DNA of 64,000 bases from Portulaca oleracea (lineage: Eukaryota > Streptophyta > Magnoliopsida > Caryophyllales > Portulacaceae): NCBI GenBank assembly GCA_029582165.1, contig CM055869.1, positions 5,364,425 to 5,428,424 of the forward strand, written 5' to 3'. The translations under genes and the position numbers were made by a program. How positions within the stretch are numbered: the first letter of the stretch is position 1; each line of letters starts with the position of its first letter. Below are positions 1 through 12,201 of the stretch, in pieces. The notes beneath the pieces were generated by a model. It saw only the letters and a list, made by a program, of their open reading frames with translations, had not been told where the DNA came from and made no database searches.

Positions 1-492
1 TCTTTCGATTCGCCTAATATCGCGTAGGACACCATTGGAAGTTTTTTCCCAGGTCCTACACAAATCAAAATTAATTCTTTGCACTTGTTATTCGATCTCT
101 CTCTCTATGCCATTTGTCTCGAAGAGGATCAACCATAGTCTTAGGATCCTCATGAGTGAAGTCGGTACCACAACCAAACTTGCCACTACACACCTTCTCC
201 TTCAAACTATCTTGAGGAATCTTCGAGCTAGGAATCCTCCACCAGGACATACTCTTTTCCTTCATTCTGTTATGACCTTTGGACCTTGCATAACTGACCC
301 TGCGTGTTTCTTGGTCGACAAGATCGATGTCATTTAGCCTTCAATAAGTGCCTTCCGATCCCCCCTCTTCTTTCAGCAAAGTCCCCTCTTCCAAAAGTAA
401 TTTCCTTCTACCAAGTTCATTGTCTCCATACATGAAAGAAACCAATAGTCGAATGCTAGTATGTTATTTAAGCAATAGCTTGGAAGCTGAAT
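1..492. other. Unrecognised low-copy or repeat-derived sequence
   Basis: No family is recognised. The minus strand carries a 64-codon open frame (265 to 71) that reads without stops and is rich in K, S and W, and which continues upstream in the same general orientation with stops. It could be the end of a decayed transposon ORF or of a host exon. There is no splice or domain evidence, so I do not call a gene. Confidence 0.25.
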
Positions 493-538
493 GGCCTATT
501 AGCTCAATTGATAAAGCATCTATGTGATGACACAAATG

Positions 539-1190
539 TGTTAGGTTTGATGTGTGGAGCCCAACTTATGAGTCTGGAAAGGCTTAGAGCACGATCCAAA
601 GTAACATGGGTGCAATCAGAACCAGTACGGGTCATGTGGCTGGTCAAAGCAAAGAAATCGAGAGGAGCAACTAACACGTACCATGTCTGTATGGACACAG
701 GTCGTGTCTGGTCAATTCGATGCAGTTTACTCAATTTCCTTATTTCGTTTGGATATGCTTTCCTAATCTGTGTTGATTTCGGATTTTGTTACTGATTTTA
801 TGGAGTTGTTCGGTCGCCAAGGAGTATTTATTAAACCTTATATATTGTATTAGTCTTGATTATAAATAGGGTCTTGGGGTTAGGCTTTGCTAATGTAATC
901 AAGAATGTTTCATCTAATCATAAGAGATTAACTTATAATCTTTGTGTCCTTGAAGATGTTGTGTGAGGCGTATCAACTGTAAATATTGAGTTCTCATATT
1001 GTAACCCTCGAGAAGTTGGGAGAGATTGTGGAGGTAAGAGAATCTCTGAAACATTGTAGTAATCTTCTGGTGGTGCATTGTTCATAATTTTTCCTAACTT
1101 TATTTTTTCATGAATTCATGGTATTAATCTTTATTTACTATTTTGCTTTGACTATGATTTATCTACTAACAAGGGCCTGAAATCCTAACA
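539..1190 (+). mobile_element. Solo LTR, 652 bp, inserted in the SINE-like unit
   Basis: It begins TGTTAGG and ends CCTAACA, the inverted TG...CA ends of an LTR. It is flanked by AAATG (534-538) and ATATG (1191-1195), a 5-bp target duplication with one mismatch. A TATA box lies at 861. No internal domain, PBS or second LTR is found next to it, so it is a solo LTR left by LTR-LTR recombination. Copia versus gypsy origin cannot be told from the LTR alone. Confidence 0.75.
861..868 (+). promoter_or_regulatory. TATA box of the solo LTR
   Basis: TATAAATA lies about 320 bases into the LTR, a normal place for the U3/R boundary promoter. Confidence 0.55.
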
Positions 1191-1290
1191 ATATGTAGGT
1201 TCAAATAATCCCTCGGAGGCTACTTGAGACCCTTAATTAAAAATATTTGTCACTTCAGTAAGGGTTATATAACTGTTCATGTGTTCACTG

Positions 1291-2330
1291 GCGAATCCTG
1301 GGCATGAGTGAGGATGGCCACGGCGCCCAACGATGACACAAAAAAATATATTAATTTAGTGTAATTTGTGTAGAAACTTTGAGGACCTCCAACTTAACCA
1401 CTGTCGCTGAGGTCCTCCAGCACTGTCATTAGTTTTGTTTGAAAGAACAAAATCACAAATAAATAAGGGAAGTATCCTAGCATATATTATCTCACTATAT
1501 CTGAATATTATCTAGATGATTCACACTGATTTATACACTTTCTCTTTTAGAAAGACAATCCCACAAGTTTCCAAATAATTGAAGATTGAAGATCAAGTGA
1601 AGATAGGAAAGTATCAATCAACAAAGAAAGGGAAGATTAAACCGTTGTAGCTGAATGGAGCATCTATAAATAGTCTTCTGCATTCTCTTTGAAGAATTAG
1701 GCGATTCTAAGCAAGTAATCGCGGTGTAGGAAATCGTGTGAGATTTCTGACTGTAGCCAATGAGTCCTTGGTGAGTTATGTAGCCAGTAAGGTAATTCTG
1801 GTGAGGTAACCAAGGACCTTGGTGAGTGATATAGCCAAATATGTTGGTGAGGTGTTGTGTAGCAAAGCCTTGAGGTACTAAGGCTTTGTGAGGTTAATAT
1901 CCAATGTAATTTGTGTAGCAGCGGCTTGTAAGACCTCGGTTTTGTCGTTCTCTCTCAGGGAGCTGGCGGCCTTGGTCAAAGGAACTAGGTCAATGATCGG
2001 GTTGAGATTGCTAAGGTAAGGATATTGGTCTGAAAGATCACAAAGCAAGAAATAAAACTAAGGTCGGTTAAGGAATGGAAAAGGTTCGGGGGTTTTAGAC
2101 ACTTAACGGAACTTTTGATCAAGAAGTTTTCATGATTAAAATGCATAAAGTTAGATTCATCTATGGAACAACGCGGGAAAAAGGCCACGATGAATCCCCT
2201 CCCTCGAGGAAGATTAAAATGATCTACCCTATGTCCAGCTTGGACCATCGGGGTTGTAATTCGAGTTTATTCATAGTTATGCATTCACTTACCCTCGTAA
2301 GTGTGGGATTTACTTTCCAACTCTAGACTT
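1291..2330. other. Non-coding LTR-like tract
   Basis: There is no credible coding frame. A TATA-like TATAAATA is at 1665. Downstream (1755-1900) the phrase CCTTGGTGAG...TAGCC recurs in diverged form, as is common in long copia LTRs and leaders. LTR ends could not be fixed, so this is only a probable retrotransposon remnant. Confidence 0.35.
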
Positions 2331-3600
2331 CCCATTGAGTGTATAACGATTCAAAGAGCTCTGCACTTGAACCGCCACCCCAATGAGAAGACACTAGGTG
2401 GAAATAGACTCCTCAACTAAAACACACTTTAATCAATAAACACCTCACCAAAATCCATTACACTTTAATCACCCTCACCTCAAGAAAGATTAGCCTCTAG
2501 ACATGATGGAGAAATCAACAACCATAGACAAACAAGAACAATGAAATAGCAAGTAAGGAAATTAAGAACAAGCAAAGTAATTAGCAAAGTAATTAAATAA
2601 AGAGTTAAGGAAAGAGAGTACTTATCAAAATGTTGTAGATGAACAATGGAAAGCAATAAAAAGATGATCCAACAATCTCTCAATTGATTGAATCCCCAAA
2701 TCTTCAATAATAAACTCAAATCTCCAAAACCCTAGATTAATCTCTCACTAATCTCCCTCTAAAATCTACTAATTACAAACTGAAAATAAAATCTAAGTCT
2801 AAACCTAGATGCTCTAGCTACTCTTAGATATTTCCCTAGATTAGATAATAGATCCTCAATTCATGCCCCAAGACGGGCTATTTAAACAAAAGGGGAAGAA
2901 GGGCCAAAACACGCTGCTTTGGCCTAAAATTATCTTTGAAAAGGGTCGTCGCGATCACACGGGCATCGTGAGCTCGCTACGACCCAAGACAGGCGAAAAC
3001 TCTAACTCTCGACAACTCCAGGCCCACTATGCCCGTCGCGACCCGCCTATGATCCGTAGCGAACGCCACGAGGCGAGCTAACGCTATGACCTTCACCGGA
3101 AAATTGGGAAATTGGCTTTATCGTAGCGCTCGCTACACCTTCGTAGCGACCGCTACGGTCTTGGTAGAACCTTCGCTCGGGCTCATAGCATTCGCCACGC
3201 ATCGGCGTAAGGAACGCCACGGTCGTAGCGTCGCTACGCCCGTAGGGAACGCCACGGTCTTCAATTGATCTTCCACCAAGTAAAGGGGCGAGCGGTCGCC
3301 GCATGCGAGCTAACGCTAACGTGGATGCCCCCATACTTAGCCTTTTGGCTCGAACTCCCTCTCTTTTAGGCACGATTGGTCTCCCATGCTTCCCGGGTCT
3401 TCACCACGGCATCAAATCAGCTCCAAAGGTCTCGGGATGACCGAATTATCGCCCTTTTTCGCAACTTCGCCCCCCTTTTATTATTCTCCGAACTTAATAC
3501 CTAAAAATCACAAAACACGTAATAAATAACCATTTTATTAGGGAACGAAAATAGACTTGGGCGTAAACGAGTGGTATTTAGCCCCTAAAATGGGACTAAA
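2331..3600 (-). mobile_element. Gypsy-type LTR-like tract, minus orientation
   Basis: The layout matches the proven gypsy LTRs at 27199 and 30509. An A-rich stretch is followed by a minus-strand TATA-like TTTAAATA near 2880. Next comes a GC-rich block (2940-3260) packed with self-complementary CGTAGC/GCTACG motifs, then a pyrimidine-rich tail. ORFs in the GC block have no domain. Ends and TSD were not found, so the boundaries are approximate. Confidence 0.4.
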
Positions 3601-3610
3601 CAATTTGTCA

Positions 3611-3818
3611 TGCTCTTCTCTGCCTCGTCTGTGAGGCCCCTCTTCTTGCCTTGTCTGCGAGGCCCCTCTTCTCTGCCTTGTCTGTGAGGCCCATCTTCTC
3701 TACCTCGTCTGTGAAGTCTCTCCTCTCTGCCTCATCTGTGAAGCCTCGTCTGTGAGGTCCCTTCTTTCTGTCTCATCTATGAGGCCCCTCATCATAAGCC
3801 TCATCTGTGAGGCCCCTC
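3611..3818. repeat. Minisatellite, about 27-bp unit, about 8 diverged copies
   Basis: Units resemble CTGCCTCGTCTGTGAGGCCC plus CTCTTCT, repeated head to tail with substitutions and small indels. Confidence 0.8.
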
Positions 3819-4860
3819 AACAGAAACTGAATTTGTAAGCAGTCATCAAGGACCTCACTGTCTTGATTCTGCTAAGTTCCCTAACCTCCTCTATTTCTAT
3901 TGTACCTCAACGTTTATCTAATAAAAATGTATTATTCAGTTCATTCAAGTGCTATTAACGTCTTTATGTTTATATGTGAAGAACTCTATATCAAACCTAT
4001 TCATCCCCCTCAAGGAACCCAACAATTTGTGATAAAAATTATAGGTTCTATGTGTATTAGATGAATACAATAGTGTATTGGTCACACCCCTAATCAAAAG
4101 ACCTAAATCCTGTGGAAGGGTTTGTTAGAATAATTGTGAGACACACACAACTGAGAGTTCCCGGGTTTCTATATATATAAATATACAAAGTGTTCCGGAA
4201 AACTCTACACAAAGAAGATCTAGAATATTTTATAATACATGGTTATTCTAAAATACTCTATCAAATCCGCCATTGCTCGTGTTCTATTTTTACCGTCTTC
4301 TTCTTTGTATAATGCTGTTTATATGGATTTTAGACAAGTATAAGTTTATGTAAACTTATCCTTTTTTCTTTGTTGATGTTGATGTTGCGATGCGAAAAAA
4401 AGAAAAAAAAAAAAGAACAAAGAAAGCCTCCTATGAAGTGGAAAACAAAGAGGGCTTAAGGCAGTGGCCACCATTGTGTGGCGGTGTGCTTTGGTCAATT
4501 TTATGGTATTATCGTTGCGATCATTCATTACGTAACTGTTGAAGATTTGGTTGTGTGTTTCTTTTGTTGTTTGTGTTGACTGTTGGTTGATGATCTCTTG
4601 AATAATGTAATCAACTAGCAAAGCCTTGACCGCGTTAAATGTTCACACCTGCAGCTAGCTTGTTGGGTTGTCAATTATTTGTAACACTGTTGTCAACAGA
4701 TGATTTTGACAGTGTTGTTGGTAGTTGTCGTGTTATTGCTGATACAGATAAATGTTGATAGTATTGATGATCTTGTACTTGTTAATATTGAAAATTTAGT
4801 GGCATTGGTGATGTTGTTTGTGACGTGGTTCTGTTTTATGGGATAATTTGCAATATGGAA
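3819..4860. other. Non-coding, retrotransposon-like then AT-rich
   Basis: Bases 3830-4030 resemble the 3' part of an LTR, with an AATAAA-type signal near 3920 and a CCCAACA-like end near 4022, but no partner end is found. Bases 4030-4860 show no coding frame or domain. Confidence 0.3.
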
Positions 4861-5212
4861 AATTTGCATATATCCTTTTTAAGATTCAAGACATTCACAA
4901 ATACAATTATGATATTTTTGAGTTAATATTATTCATCATAAGCTTTTAAATTAATTTCATTTAGCTATTTTTTCAGTAAATTTGTCAATTTTTCCGATCA
5001 ATGTGTGATATGTGAAGATTTTTTTTTGCTAAGATTATCATCATTTTAGCAAATAAATTTCATTACAAATCACATATTCTTCATAAGCGTGTTGAATTCA
5101 TCGGAAAAGTAGTTAAATGAAATTGGTTCAAAAGTTTAGGTTGAATAAATATTAACTTAAGATGTCGTGGATGAATTTATAAATTTCATAAACCTAGTTA
5201 AAGGGGTATACA
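4861..5212. mobile_element. Foldback element, copy 1
   Basis: The two halves are inverted repeats of each other over most of the length. For example, TAAGCTTTTAAATTAATTTC near 4940 pairs with the complement of GAAATTGGTTCAAAAGTTTA near 5120. There is no coding capacity. It sits head to tail with a second copy (5221-5566). Confidence 0.65.
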
Positions 5213-5220
5213 CAAATTAT

Positions 5221-5566
5221 TTGTTTGCATATATCCAAGTTTATGACATTTATAAATTCAACCCTAACGTTTTAAAGTTAATATTTACCCATGGTAAGCT
5301 TTTGAATCAATGTCACTTAGTTGCTTTAATTTTCCAGTGAATTGAAATTAGCAACTTTTCTGATGAATGTGTAATTTGTGATTAAATTTGTTTGCTAAGA
5401 TGATATAATTTTAGCAAACAAACTACATCACATGTTATACATGAAAAAGTTATTAAGTTTATTAGAAAAATAGTTAAATGAAATTAGTTCAAAGGTTTAG
5501 GGTGGGTGAATATTAACTCAAAAGCATTAGGGTTGAATTTATGAATGTCATAAACCTAAGTGACAT
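5221..5566. mobile_element. Foldback element, copy 2
   Basis: It has the same architecture as copy 1. The left arm (AAGTTTATGACATTTATAAA...) is complementary to the right arm (...ATGAATGTCATAAACCTAAG). The copies are clearly related but diverged. Confidence 0.65.
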
Positions 5567-7180
5567 ATACAATTTTTTCTGTGTTTATGTGGTCGGTTGT
5601 ATGTGTTGAGGGTGGTGGTGGCAGTGAAGTCATCCCATCGGTACTTGACGTGGTTCTAGTGGTGTAGGCGGTGGTGTGTGGTCATTGTGATGTGGGATTG
5701 GTGGTGCAAATGTTGCTAGCTGCTACGGCTTCTATTATTACCATAATTAGTGATCGGCACCAGGGTAACAGATTATCATTTCTTACCGTTACGTTCACCA
5801 ACTGTCGTCAAAGATCGATCATCTACTATGTACTGTACTTTCGTTGACAAACTAGCTATATAGGGTAGGGTGATGATAAGTGTCTTGCCCCAAGACACTC
5901 CTTAAATGTCTTCTCCCTTATAAAATCAATACTTATTATCGTTTTTAACCCCAATTTTTTTGATAGATACTATTAATTATCAATTACAAGAAGCTTGGAA
6001 TGTGTTGGCTACGCCAACAATTAAAATTGACACCCTAACGAATGAACCCCATCCGTTAGGCATATTTTAGACGCTTTTTTGTAAATTTTTAAAAATATAG
6101 ATAAAAGTGTGATTTTATACAATTTATATATATTATTATAGTTATAGAAGTCAATCATGTAACTTTTTCCAATTTAATTCACAAATATATAGGTTTTCTA
6201 TAATGACAAGACACAAAATATGTGTCTTGCACAAGACTTTTATCATTTTCCATATAACTATTCTCTTGAATGGCTATTTGTTAGGAATGATAATACCACC
6301 GGACACGAAATAAGGCGAGTTGTGTCATAAATTTTGAACATGTTTAATTAAATAGATTAATATGTCTAGCTCGTTTAATTGAATCTTTCTGGTTCTAGTT
6401 GAATTTTTCAACACAAATTTTAACATGTTTAACTAATTGGATTAGACATGTTGACCTGTTTACCAATTTACCCGTTTACCCATTTATTTTGTAAATCCTA
6501 ACAAAATATTATAGAAAGTTCAAACAAAACTTTTAGGAGGGAGAAAATTATTTGAAATATAAAGGGAATTAGTGTTAGAAATATAAAGGGAATTAGTATT
6601 TTAAAATGTTAATTTGATACTTTTAATTTGGTAAAATGTTAAATTGCCATAATAATTCAATGCAGATTTTAACAGGTAAACCCGACCTGATACAAACCCG
6701 ATTAAGTTAAGCTGGTAAACGGATTGATACCAGGCCATCCTATTTAGATTTTAGTCAGGTACAAATTAGGAATTTTCATTTATTAAATAGATCGAGTTAA
6801 TGTTAGGATATTTTTCACCTGTTTAATACGAACATGAATAACACTAAACACAACCTTCGTTATCCCCCTCTAAAATATGAACATTTTAATCGTCAATCAT
6901 ATTAAGGGCACCACCTCCTTGATATTTTTTGGTAGGATGACCTTGACATGACAGTTGTTGATCACTATGCTCGGGTTGCCGCAACGAACTAAAGTAACAT
7001 GCCATGTATGTTGTTAAAGATCCAGTTTTGGCTCATTGTTAGGAGATTGTATATTAAAGTGGATCTGAATACCAAAGAGCACATCAGACAAAAGTGCTCC
7101 AGATGCTGTGTAACATTGTTTCCCTAATATATAAGGTCGGTGGCAGCCTCTTTAAGACAAAAGTCCTCAGTTAAGAGTGG
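5567..7180. other. Intergenic, AT-rich, with a probable MITE
   Basis: No gene. Bases 5868-6255 look like a MITE: ATGATAAGTGTCTTG near 5870 is mirrored by CAAGACTTTTATCAT near 6232. A short 22-bp tandem repeat lies near 6555-6600. The rest shows nothing recognisable. Confidence 0.4.
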
Positions 7181-7189
7181 TTACTTGGA

Positions 7190-8360
7190 TGTTGTCGTAT
7201 TTTTGAGTAGTAGCCACAGGGAGTTGTGTTTGAAACACTCAAAACTAACTCAAGTATTTCAAGTTCAGTTGATTAAACGGGTGATAATGATGGTGATCAT
7301 AAAACTATAAACTGCAAAAAGGAATAAAAGCTACGAAAGTTGCGATGGGTCAGAGACTCGCCAAAGCCATCTCTCGAGGGTCAAAAGCTAGCTTAACCAT
7401 TCTAATTGTATATTCTCATAGAGTTAGTCTAATTAAACTATAAGAATAACAACCTAGACTTAGTCAGAATTCAACATTCTCATGTCAAAACTCTAACTAT
7501 GTTCTCTGCCTACATTAGCAAATCGACCATACCTCTCAGCACAAATCAATTGCCTAATATATACAAATGAACACCATCTCCAACCTTTCATCGAACACGT
7601 GGTACACATGAGAAATTCTATAATTACAGACACGAATTTGAGTAGACTAGGCCTAAACGAAATCAATTAATCATCGTACAATTCAATCACAACCCAAAAC
7701 TATGAATTAATTAACATAGTAATGAAAATCAAAGATAAAATCAATGCAACAATAAACACAAAAGCATGAACATAAAGAGAGAAGGGTAAAGAAACTTAGT
7801 CTTGAATTGAAATTGAAGAACGAAGTTGATGAATCCTTGCAAAGAGAAGTAAATTAAATCTACAAACTATCCTAAAAGCCTCTAGAGAGGCTTGAAAGAA
7901 AACTCTCCAATCCTGAATGAAACTAAGAAACTAACGTAATAATAAAAACTACATACTGTTTATTTTTGAATTAGATGATTAATAAAAAACTGTAAATTGT
8001 AGTTGGTACATGCAGTGCCGAATTTAGCACAACCTATGTTGTCTTTCTAGGCTACAGCAATTAGCACAACCTGTGTTGGATTCTAGCACAGCTTGTGCTC
8101 ATTTAGCTTGAATTTCTTATTTTCTTTCTTCATTTTCCAACCTTGTACTTCTTCTCGCACTCTTTCTTAACATTCGAAGACATGTATTCTTCATCATAAA
8201 AGGCGAGATTACCTAAAACATATAAATTTGCACACTTTTGTAACTAATAAACAAAGTAAGAAAATAAATACCAAATCTATGTAAAAGGGCCTTAGAAGGT
8301 AAAAATAAACCGAGTAAAGAATGCTGAAAACCCGTAAAACTATGATTTATCAATCGATCG
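7190..8360 (-). mobile_element. LTR-like tract, minus orientation
   Basis: This is non-coding sequence with the same order of parts as the gypsy LTRs elsewhere in the window. It includes a cluster of the diverged motif TAGCACAACCTGTG (8019-8095), three or four copies. Read on the minus strand it would start TGATAAATCATAG near 8354. No TSD, PBS or partner LTR was found. Confidence 0.35.
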
Positions 8361-9216
8361 CTGGAACTATGCTGAAAAATCTAGCGTAATTTCCCCTGTA
8401 ACTGAATTATTACCCAGGCTCGTACCCTTATACAATTAACAATACTCAACGACCGTATGCCAGTGAAGCAATCAACAAAGTTTCATCAGCCCCATGCAAG
8501 TGAACATAATCAATCAACAACAATCACTTGTACAAACATTAAGATCAACCTCAATTGTAAGTACAAATGAAATCTCAACAGTCACACTCCGGAGGACAAC
8601 AACATCAAAACAATACCAATAAGGATAATTTTAAAATGAGAAAATAGTTACGAAGAATAACATGCATGTTACCGTGAATAATAGAACTATATATCCCTTG
8701 AACCCGTCATATCCTCAAAAAATTATCAGTCCCAGTAAAATATTTAATCATATGACTGATTCCCTGTTAGCCTAACAAACCCATATCATCCCTTGTGTCC
8801 ATCCCTCTCTATGTAGACTTTCATTTTTACCAAACATAGTGAGATTAATAGAGAAAGGAAGGTGACATTGTTTCAATATTATAAACTTATGTAGAAACAA
8901 AAGAAGACAACATAATATATAAGACATATATCGCAACAAGTCCAACATAAAATCATTGGTGCATGCATGAGTAAAATGATGTAACATTTAGTAGCTGGCT
9001 AGCTACGCTGAACAACAACGGTTGGATAAACTACAAGACATGCATGATATTAGTTTTTTTTTTTAGTTGTCCACTATCTAAAGTATACCAAGGGTAAAAT
9101 AACCCAAAAATAGTTTTTTAGTTGTTAGAAGCTTTACCATTTTGCTAATTTGTTATTAAAGATGTATTTTCATCCATGTGTTTATACAAATCTTCTTCAA
9201 CGAATTTAATTGGGTG
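8361..9216. other. Intergenic
   Basis: AT-rich. The 71-codon minus frame at 8772-8987 has no domain or splice context and is not called. Nothing else is recognised. Confidence 0.4.
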
Positions 9217-10224
9217 TAGGGGCGGATCCACCGAGAGGGTAGTGGTGTCAATTTACATCACTAAAATTATTTTTTAAAAAAAATTGCTGACAAAAAAGGG
9301 ACAAATATTTACATTATATACCAATTGACACCACGCAATATTAGAAGAAATGGTGTAGTCCGCTGATTCTTGGGTGTTCAAGGAATAGGCATTTGCCTGT
9401 CTAGCAAGCGCTGCCCCTTTTAGCTTAGCTATTTTGGTTTTCTTTTTTTAATTTACATAGGCGGCAAACATGAAATATAACCGACTGTTGCAGTTTTTAA
9501 CACAGTCACATACCCTTTTTTTTTACACTAATGCTTATAAAAGCAATCCCTTCGATCTCTCTAACCCTAACTCCATTATTGAATTGCAATTTATGTAAGT
9601 CACTCTATTATTCTTTTCTCGAATTACTCTTTCCTCTTTATTGAATTTATTCTCATACTTGGTTGCAATCTATGAATTAAATTTATGGGATTAAGTCAGT
9701 GTGATTATATTAGGGTTCGTTAATTCACTTATAATTGCTTGTTGTATCACTTGTATGTGTATGAATCATGAATGAGCAAATTTAGTTAAACTATCGTTTG
9801 TACACTTATATATCGAATTATAATCTTTCCTCTTTATTAGATTTATTATCATATTTAGTTGTAATTTATAAATTAGATTTTTGGCGATGGAGTTTATTAA
9901 GACCAGTTTGCGCAATAGAATGTCAGACGAGTTTTTAAATGATGCTGTTATTACTTATTTTGACTTTTGAGGATGATGTGCTTGGAAAAGTATCCAATGA
10001 ATTAAGCTATCATGGATCATGTTCAGAAGATGCATGCTCGTTGATCGGAAGTGTAGGTATGTATTAGTTCTTTAATATCGTTTTTAGCGCTTACTTCGAC
10101 ATTTATGTTTGAGGCTATCATGAATTGGTTATATTTTAACGTTTATTTTAGAATTTATTTGTGTTCAATTTTTTTTAAGGAAATTATTTGACATCACTGA
10201 CTTTGAATCCTGGATCCGTCACTG
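9217..10224 (+). mobile_element. Internally deleted hAT element
   Basis: The left end TAGGGGCGGATCC and the right end GGATCCGTCACTG are inverted relatives of the CAGTGGCGGATCC-type ends of plant hAT elements. Inside are a TATA-like CTTATAAAAG (about 9535) and a scrap of transposase (9887-9970). No clean 8-bp TSD was seen, so the exact ends are uncertain. Confidence 0.55.
9887..9970 (+). pseudogene. hAT transposase remnant (zf-MYM1/TTF type), C-terminal piece
   Basis: An open stretch of 27 codons contains LRNRMSDEFLNDAVITYF. This resembles the 'LRNRMGDQLLND..VTYIE' motif near the C-terminus of plant TTF-type or MYM1-like hAT transposases. It ends in TGA, and the rest of the transposase (zinc finger, DDE core, most of the hAT dimerisation region) is absent. 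It cannot be functional. The surrounding hAT-like termini support the call. The family match is from memory of the motif, not from a search. Confidence 0.55.
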
Positions 10225-10254
10225 AGAACGGTGAATAATAAATAATTGATGTTG

Positions 10255-10665
10255 AAGGCCATGATCGGCAAAATTAGTATTTTAGATAGCAGATAGTGGT
10301 TTATGTAGCGGATAACGTTTTAAGCAGCGGATAGCGGTTTAAGTAGCGGATAATGAATGAATGTTCAAATGAGAATTGTGTTCGGTCAATTTCGCGGTTA
10401 AATTAACAGATTAATGTGAATTGACATAAAATGATATCCATAATTTCCAGAGATAAAATTTCCAAAGGATATTTTTTGACCGAAAATTATGAAACGCTAC
10501 TCCAAACGCTAAATGTTAACTTTATTAGCGTTTCACAAAACGCTACTCAAAACGCTAAACGCTACTCAAAATGCTAGTTTACCGAACACTAATATTTATA
10601 AAATTAGAGTTTTGACTTGGCTAAAACGCTACACGCTATCTCAAACGCTATTGCCGAACACAACC
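10255..10665. mobile_element. hAT-like MITE (GGCC..TCGGCAAAATTA family)
   Basis: The left end GGCCATGATCGGCAAAATTA is mirrored by TTGCCGAACACAACC. The body is made of variants of 'gcggatagcggtttaag' and 'aaacgctatccgct'. The same family recurs at 42032-43633 and 44619-44983. Confidence 0.55.
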
Positions 10666-11324
10666 AAAATTAGCTAATCAACAACAAATCGATAAATGTT
10701 TTCTCTCTTTCAGTTTCATATTAATTATCATCTTTGAAAATTATTGTACAATTAAATTTTAATGATTTTGACCACAAATTTTTAAATATATATACAATGA
10801 CTTATTAAATAAAATTACTACCATGAAATTTGTAACGAAAAATACTAATATATAAATATAATATTATAATTATTAATAAAATATTATATAAAAATATCAA
10901 TTAAATAATTAACTAAATGTTAATTAATCCCCCTTTTTGTTTGTCGCCCTGAAATCGCTGGCGTCGCCCTTAATTGTCCAAGCAATTTCCATTACATACC
11001 CCTCACTCCTCACTAACTCACTCCTCCTCTCTCTCTCTCTCTCTCTCTCTACTCAATCTCCCTCTATCTCTCCACTCACTCACACTATCTCTCTCTCACT
11101 ACAACCACCGGAGCCGCTAGCCTCCGCCACAAATTGCCACACTTGTCCACCGCCGAGCCACCCTACAACCTAAATCAAGGTAAGTTTGAGTAAATTTATA
11201 TCAATTTAAAGTTGAATTTGTTGTTGTTTTTGAATAATTTTTGTTTTATAGATTTAATTTTATAAGTTTTGATGGTTAATTGGGCATGGTGGGGATTAAA
11301 GTAACCAAAAAAATGTTAAATTTA

Positions 11325-11490
11325 TCCCGGAATTCGCACAAATCGCGCCCAGAAAAAGACCGGGCCTTGGCTCGGCGGCGCCCAGATCGCGCCTAGGCCT
11401 TGGCCCGGACGCGATCTGGCCGCCGCCCAGCCAAGGCTCGGTCTAGATCTGGGCGCGATTTTGCTATTTTCCGGGCAAAATTTAACACAT
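11325..11490. repeat. GC-rich hairpin 1
   Basis: A left arm with AATCGCGCCCAGA...GACCGGGCCTTGGC is complementary to a right arm with GCCAAGGCTCGGTC...CTGGGCGCGATT. It is far more GC-rich than its surroundings. Confidence 0.7.
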
Positions 11491-11604
11491 TTTTGGTTTT
11501 AAACTAGTTGATTTTGTATGTATTGGATATGAAATTTAAATTCGTTTGGTTAGAACGGTTTAATATGGTTTGTTTGTGTGTATGTTCTTTAAAAGAAGAA
11601 AAAA

Positions 11605-11770
11605 AAGGACAAAATTGTGCCCGGAAAACGCCAATCGCGCCCAGAAAAAGACCGGGCCATGACCCGGCGGCGCCCAGATCGCTGGTGGCCTTGGCCCGAC
11701 GCTGATTCGCCGCCAAGGTCCGGTCTTGTTCTGGGCGCGATTTGGGCGAATTCCGGGCAAAATTTGTCCT
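11605..11770. repeat. GC-rich hairpin 2, related to hairpin 1
   Basis: The arms CCAATCGCGCCCAGAAAAAG and the complement of TTGTTCTGGGCGCGATTTGG pair. The inner part repeats the GACCGGGCC/GGTCCGGTC theme. It is a diverged duplicate of hairpin 1 about 275 bases away. Confidence 0.7.
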
Positions 11771-12060
11771 TTTTTTAAAAAAAATTGTTTGTTTTTGAAA
11801 AATTTGACCATGATTTTGTGTGTACTTGATATGCAATATTATTATTTTTAATTGTATAAATTATAAATTTAGTATTATTAGTTGTAGGTGTTATTAATAT
11901 AAATAATAATAATTTTATGAGAATAAGTAGAATTATTGTATAAATAAAATATAAATATGGGTTTAGGGTTAAATTTGTGGGTTTGGTAGTTTAGAGTAGT
12001 AAGTAGGTTAATTTATAGTTTTAGTATTATTAGTTGTAGGTGTTATGAACAGAGGTGTAG

Positions 12061-12201
12061 TATGGACTCTGTTATTGTACAAGGAGAGTGTGTTTGTTCC
12101 TGTTAATATATGGATGGAAAGAAAGTCTTTTTTATGAGTCTTTTTTAGCCATAGATTAACAGGAACAAACACACTCTCCTTGTACAATAACAGGATCCAT
12201 A
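12061..12201. repeat. Near-perfect hairpin, 53-bp arms
   Basis: Arm 12061-12113 and arm 12149-12201 are complementary with only about 3 mismatches in 53, around a 35-base loop. The core TTGTACAAGGAGAGTGTGTT is identical in both arms. It is small enough to be a MITE-like insertion or a young small-RNA hairpin. No TSD was assigned. Confidence 0.75.

Larger units (their letters stand above)
493..1290 (+). mobile_element. tRNA-derived SINE-like unit, split by a solo LTR
   Basis: Bases 499-516 (TAGCTCAATTGATAAAGC) fit a tRNA-type pol III A box. Bases from about 1198 (GGTTCAAATAATCC) fit a B box. In the present sequence they are about 690 bases apart, but they become about 40 apart if the LTR at 539-1190 is removed, which is the spacing expected of a tRNA-like promoter. 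I infer a SINE head interrupted by an LTR insertion. The 3' end of the SINE is not clear, so the end given is approximate. Confidence 0.5.

Noticed and set aside
493..540. Possible functional tRNA gene (A box, clover-like start)
   Set aside because: The B box is displaced by 690 bases and no acceptor stem pairs; it fits a SINE head better.
3047..3373. 108-codon minus-strand frame in GC-rich DNA
   Set aside because: It is made of self-complementary CGTAGC-type repeats and has no domain; it lies inside an LTR-like tract.
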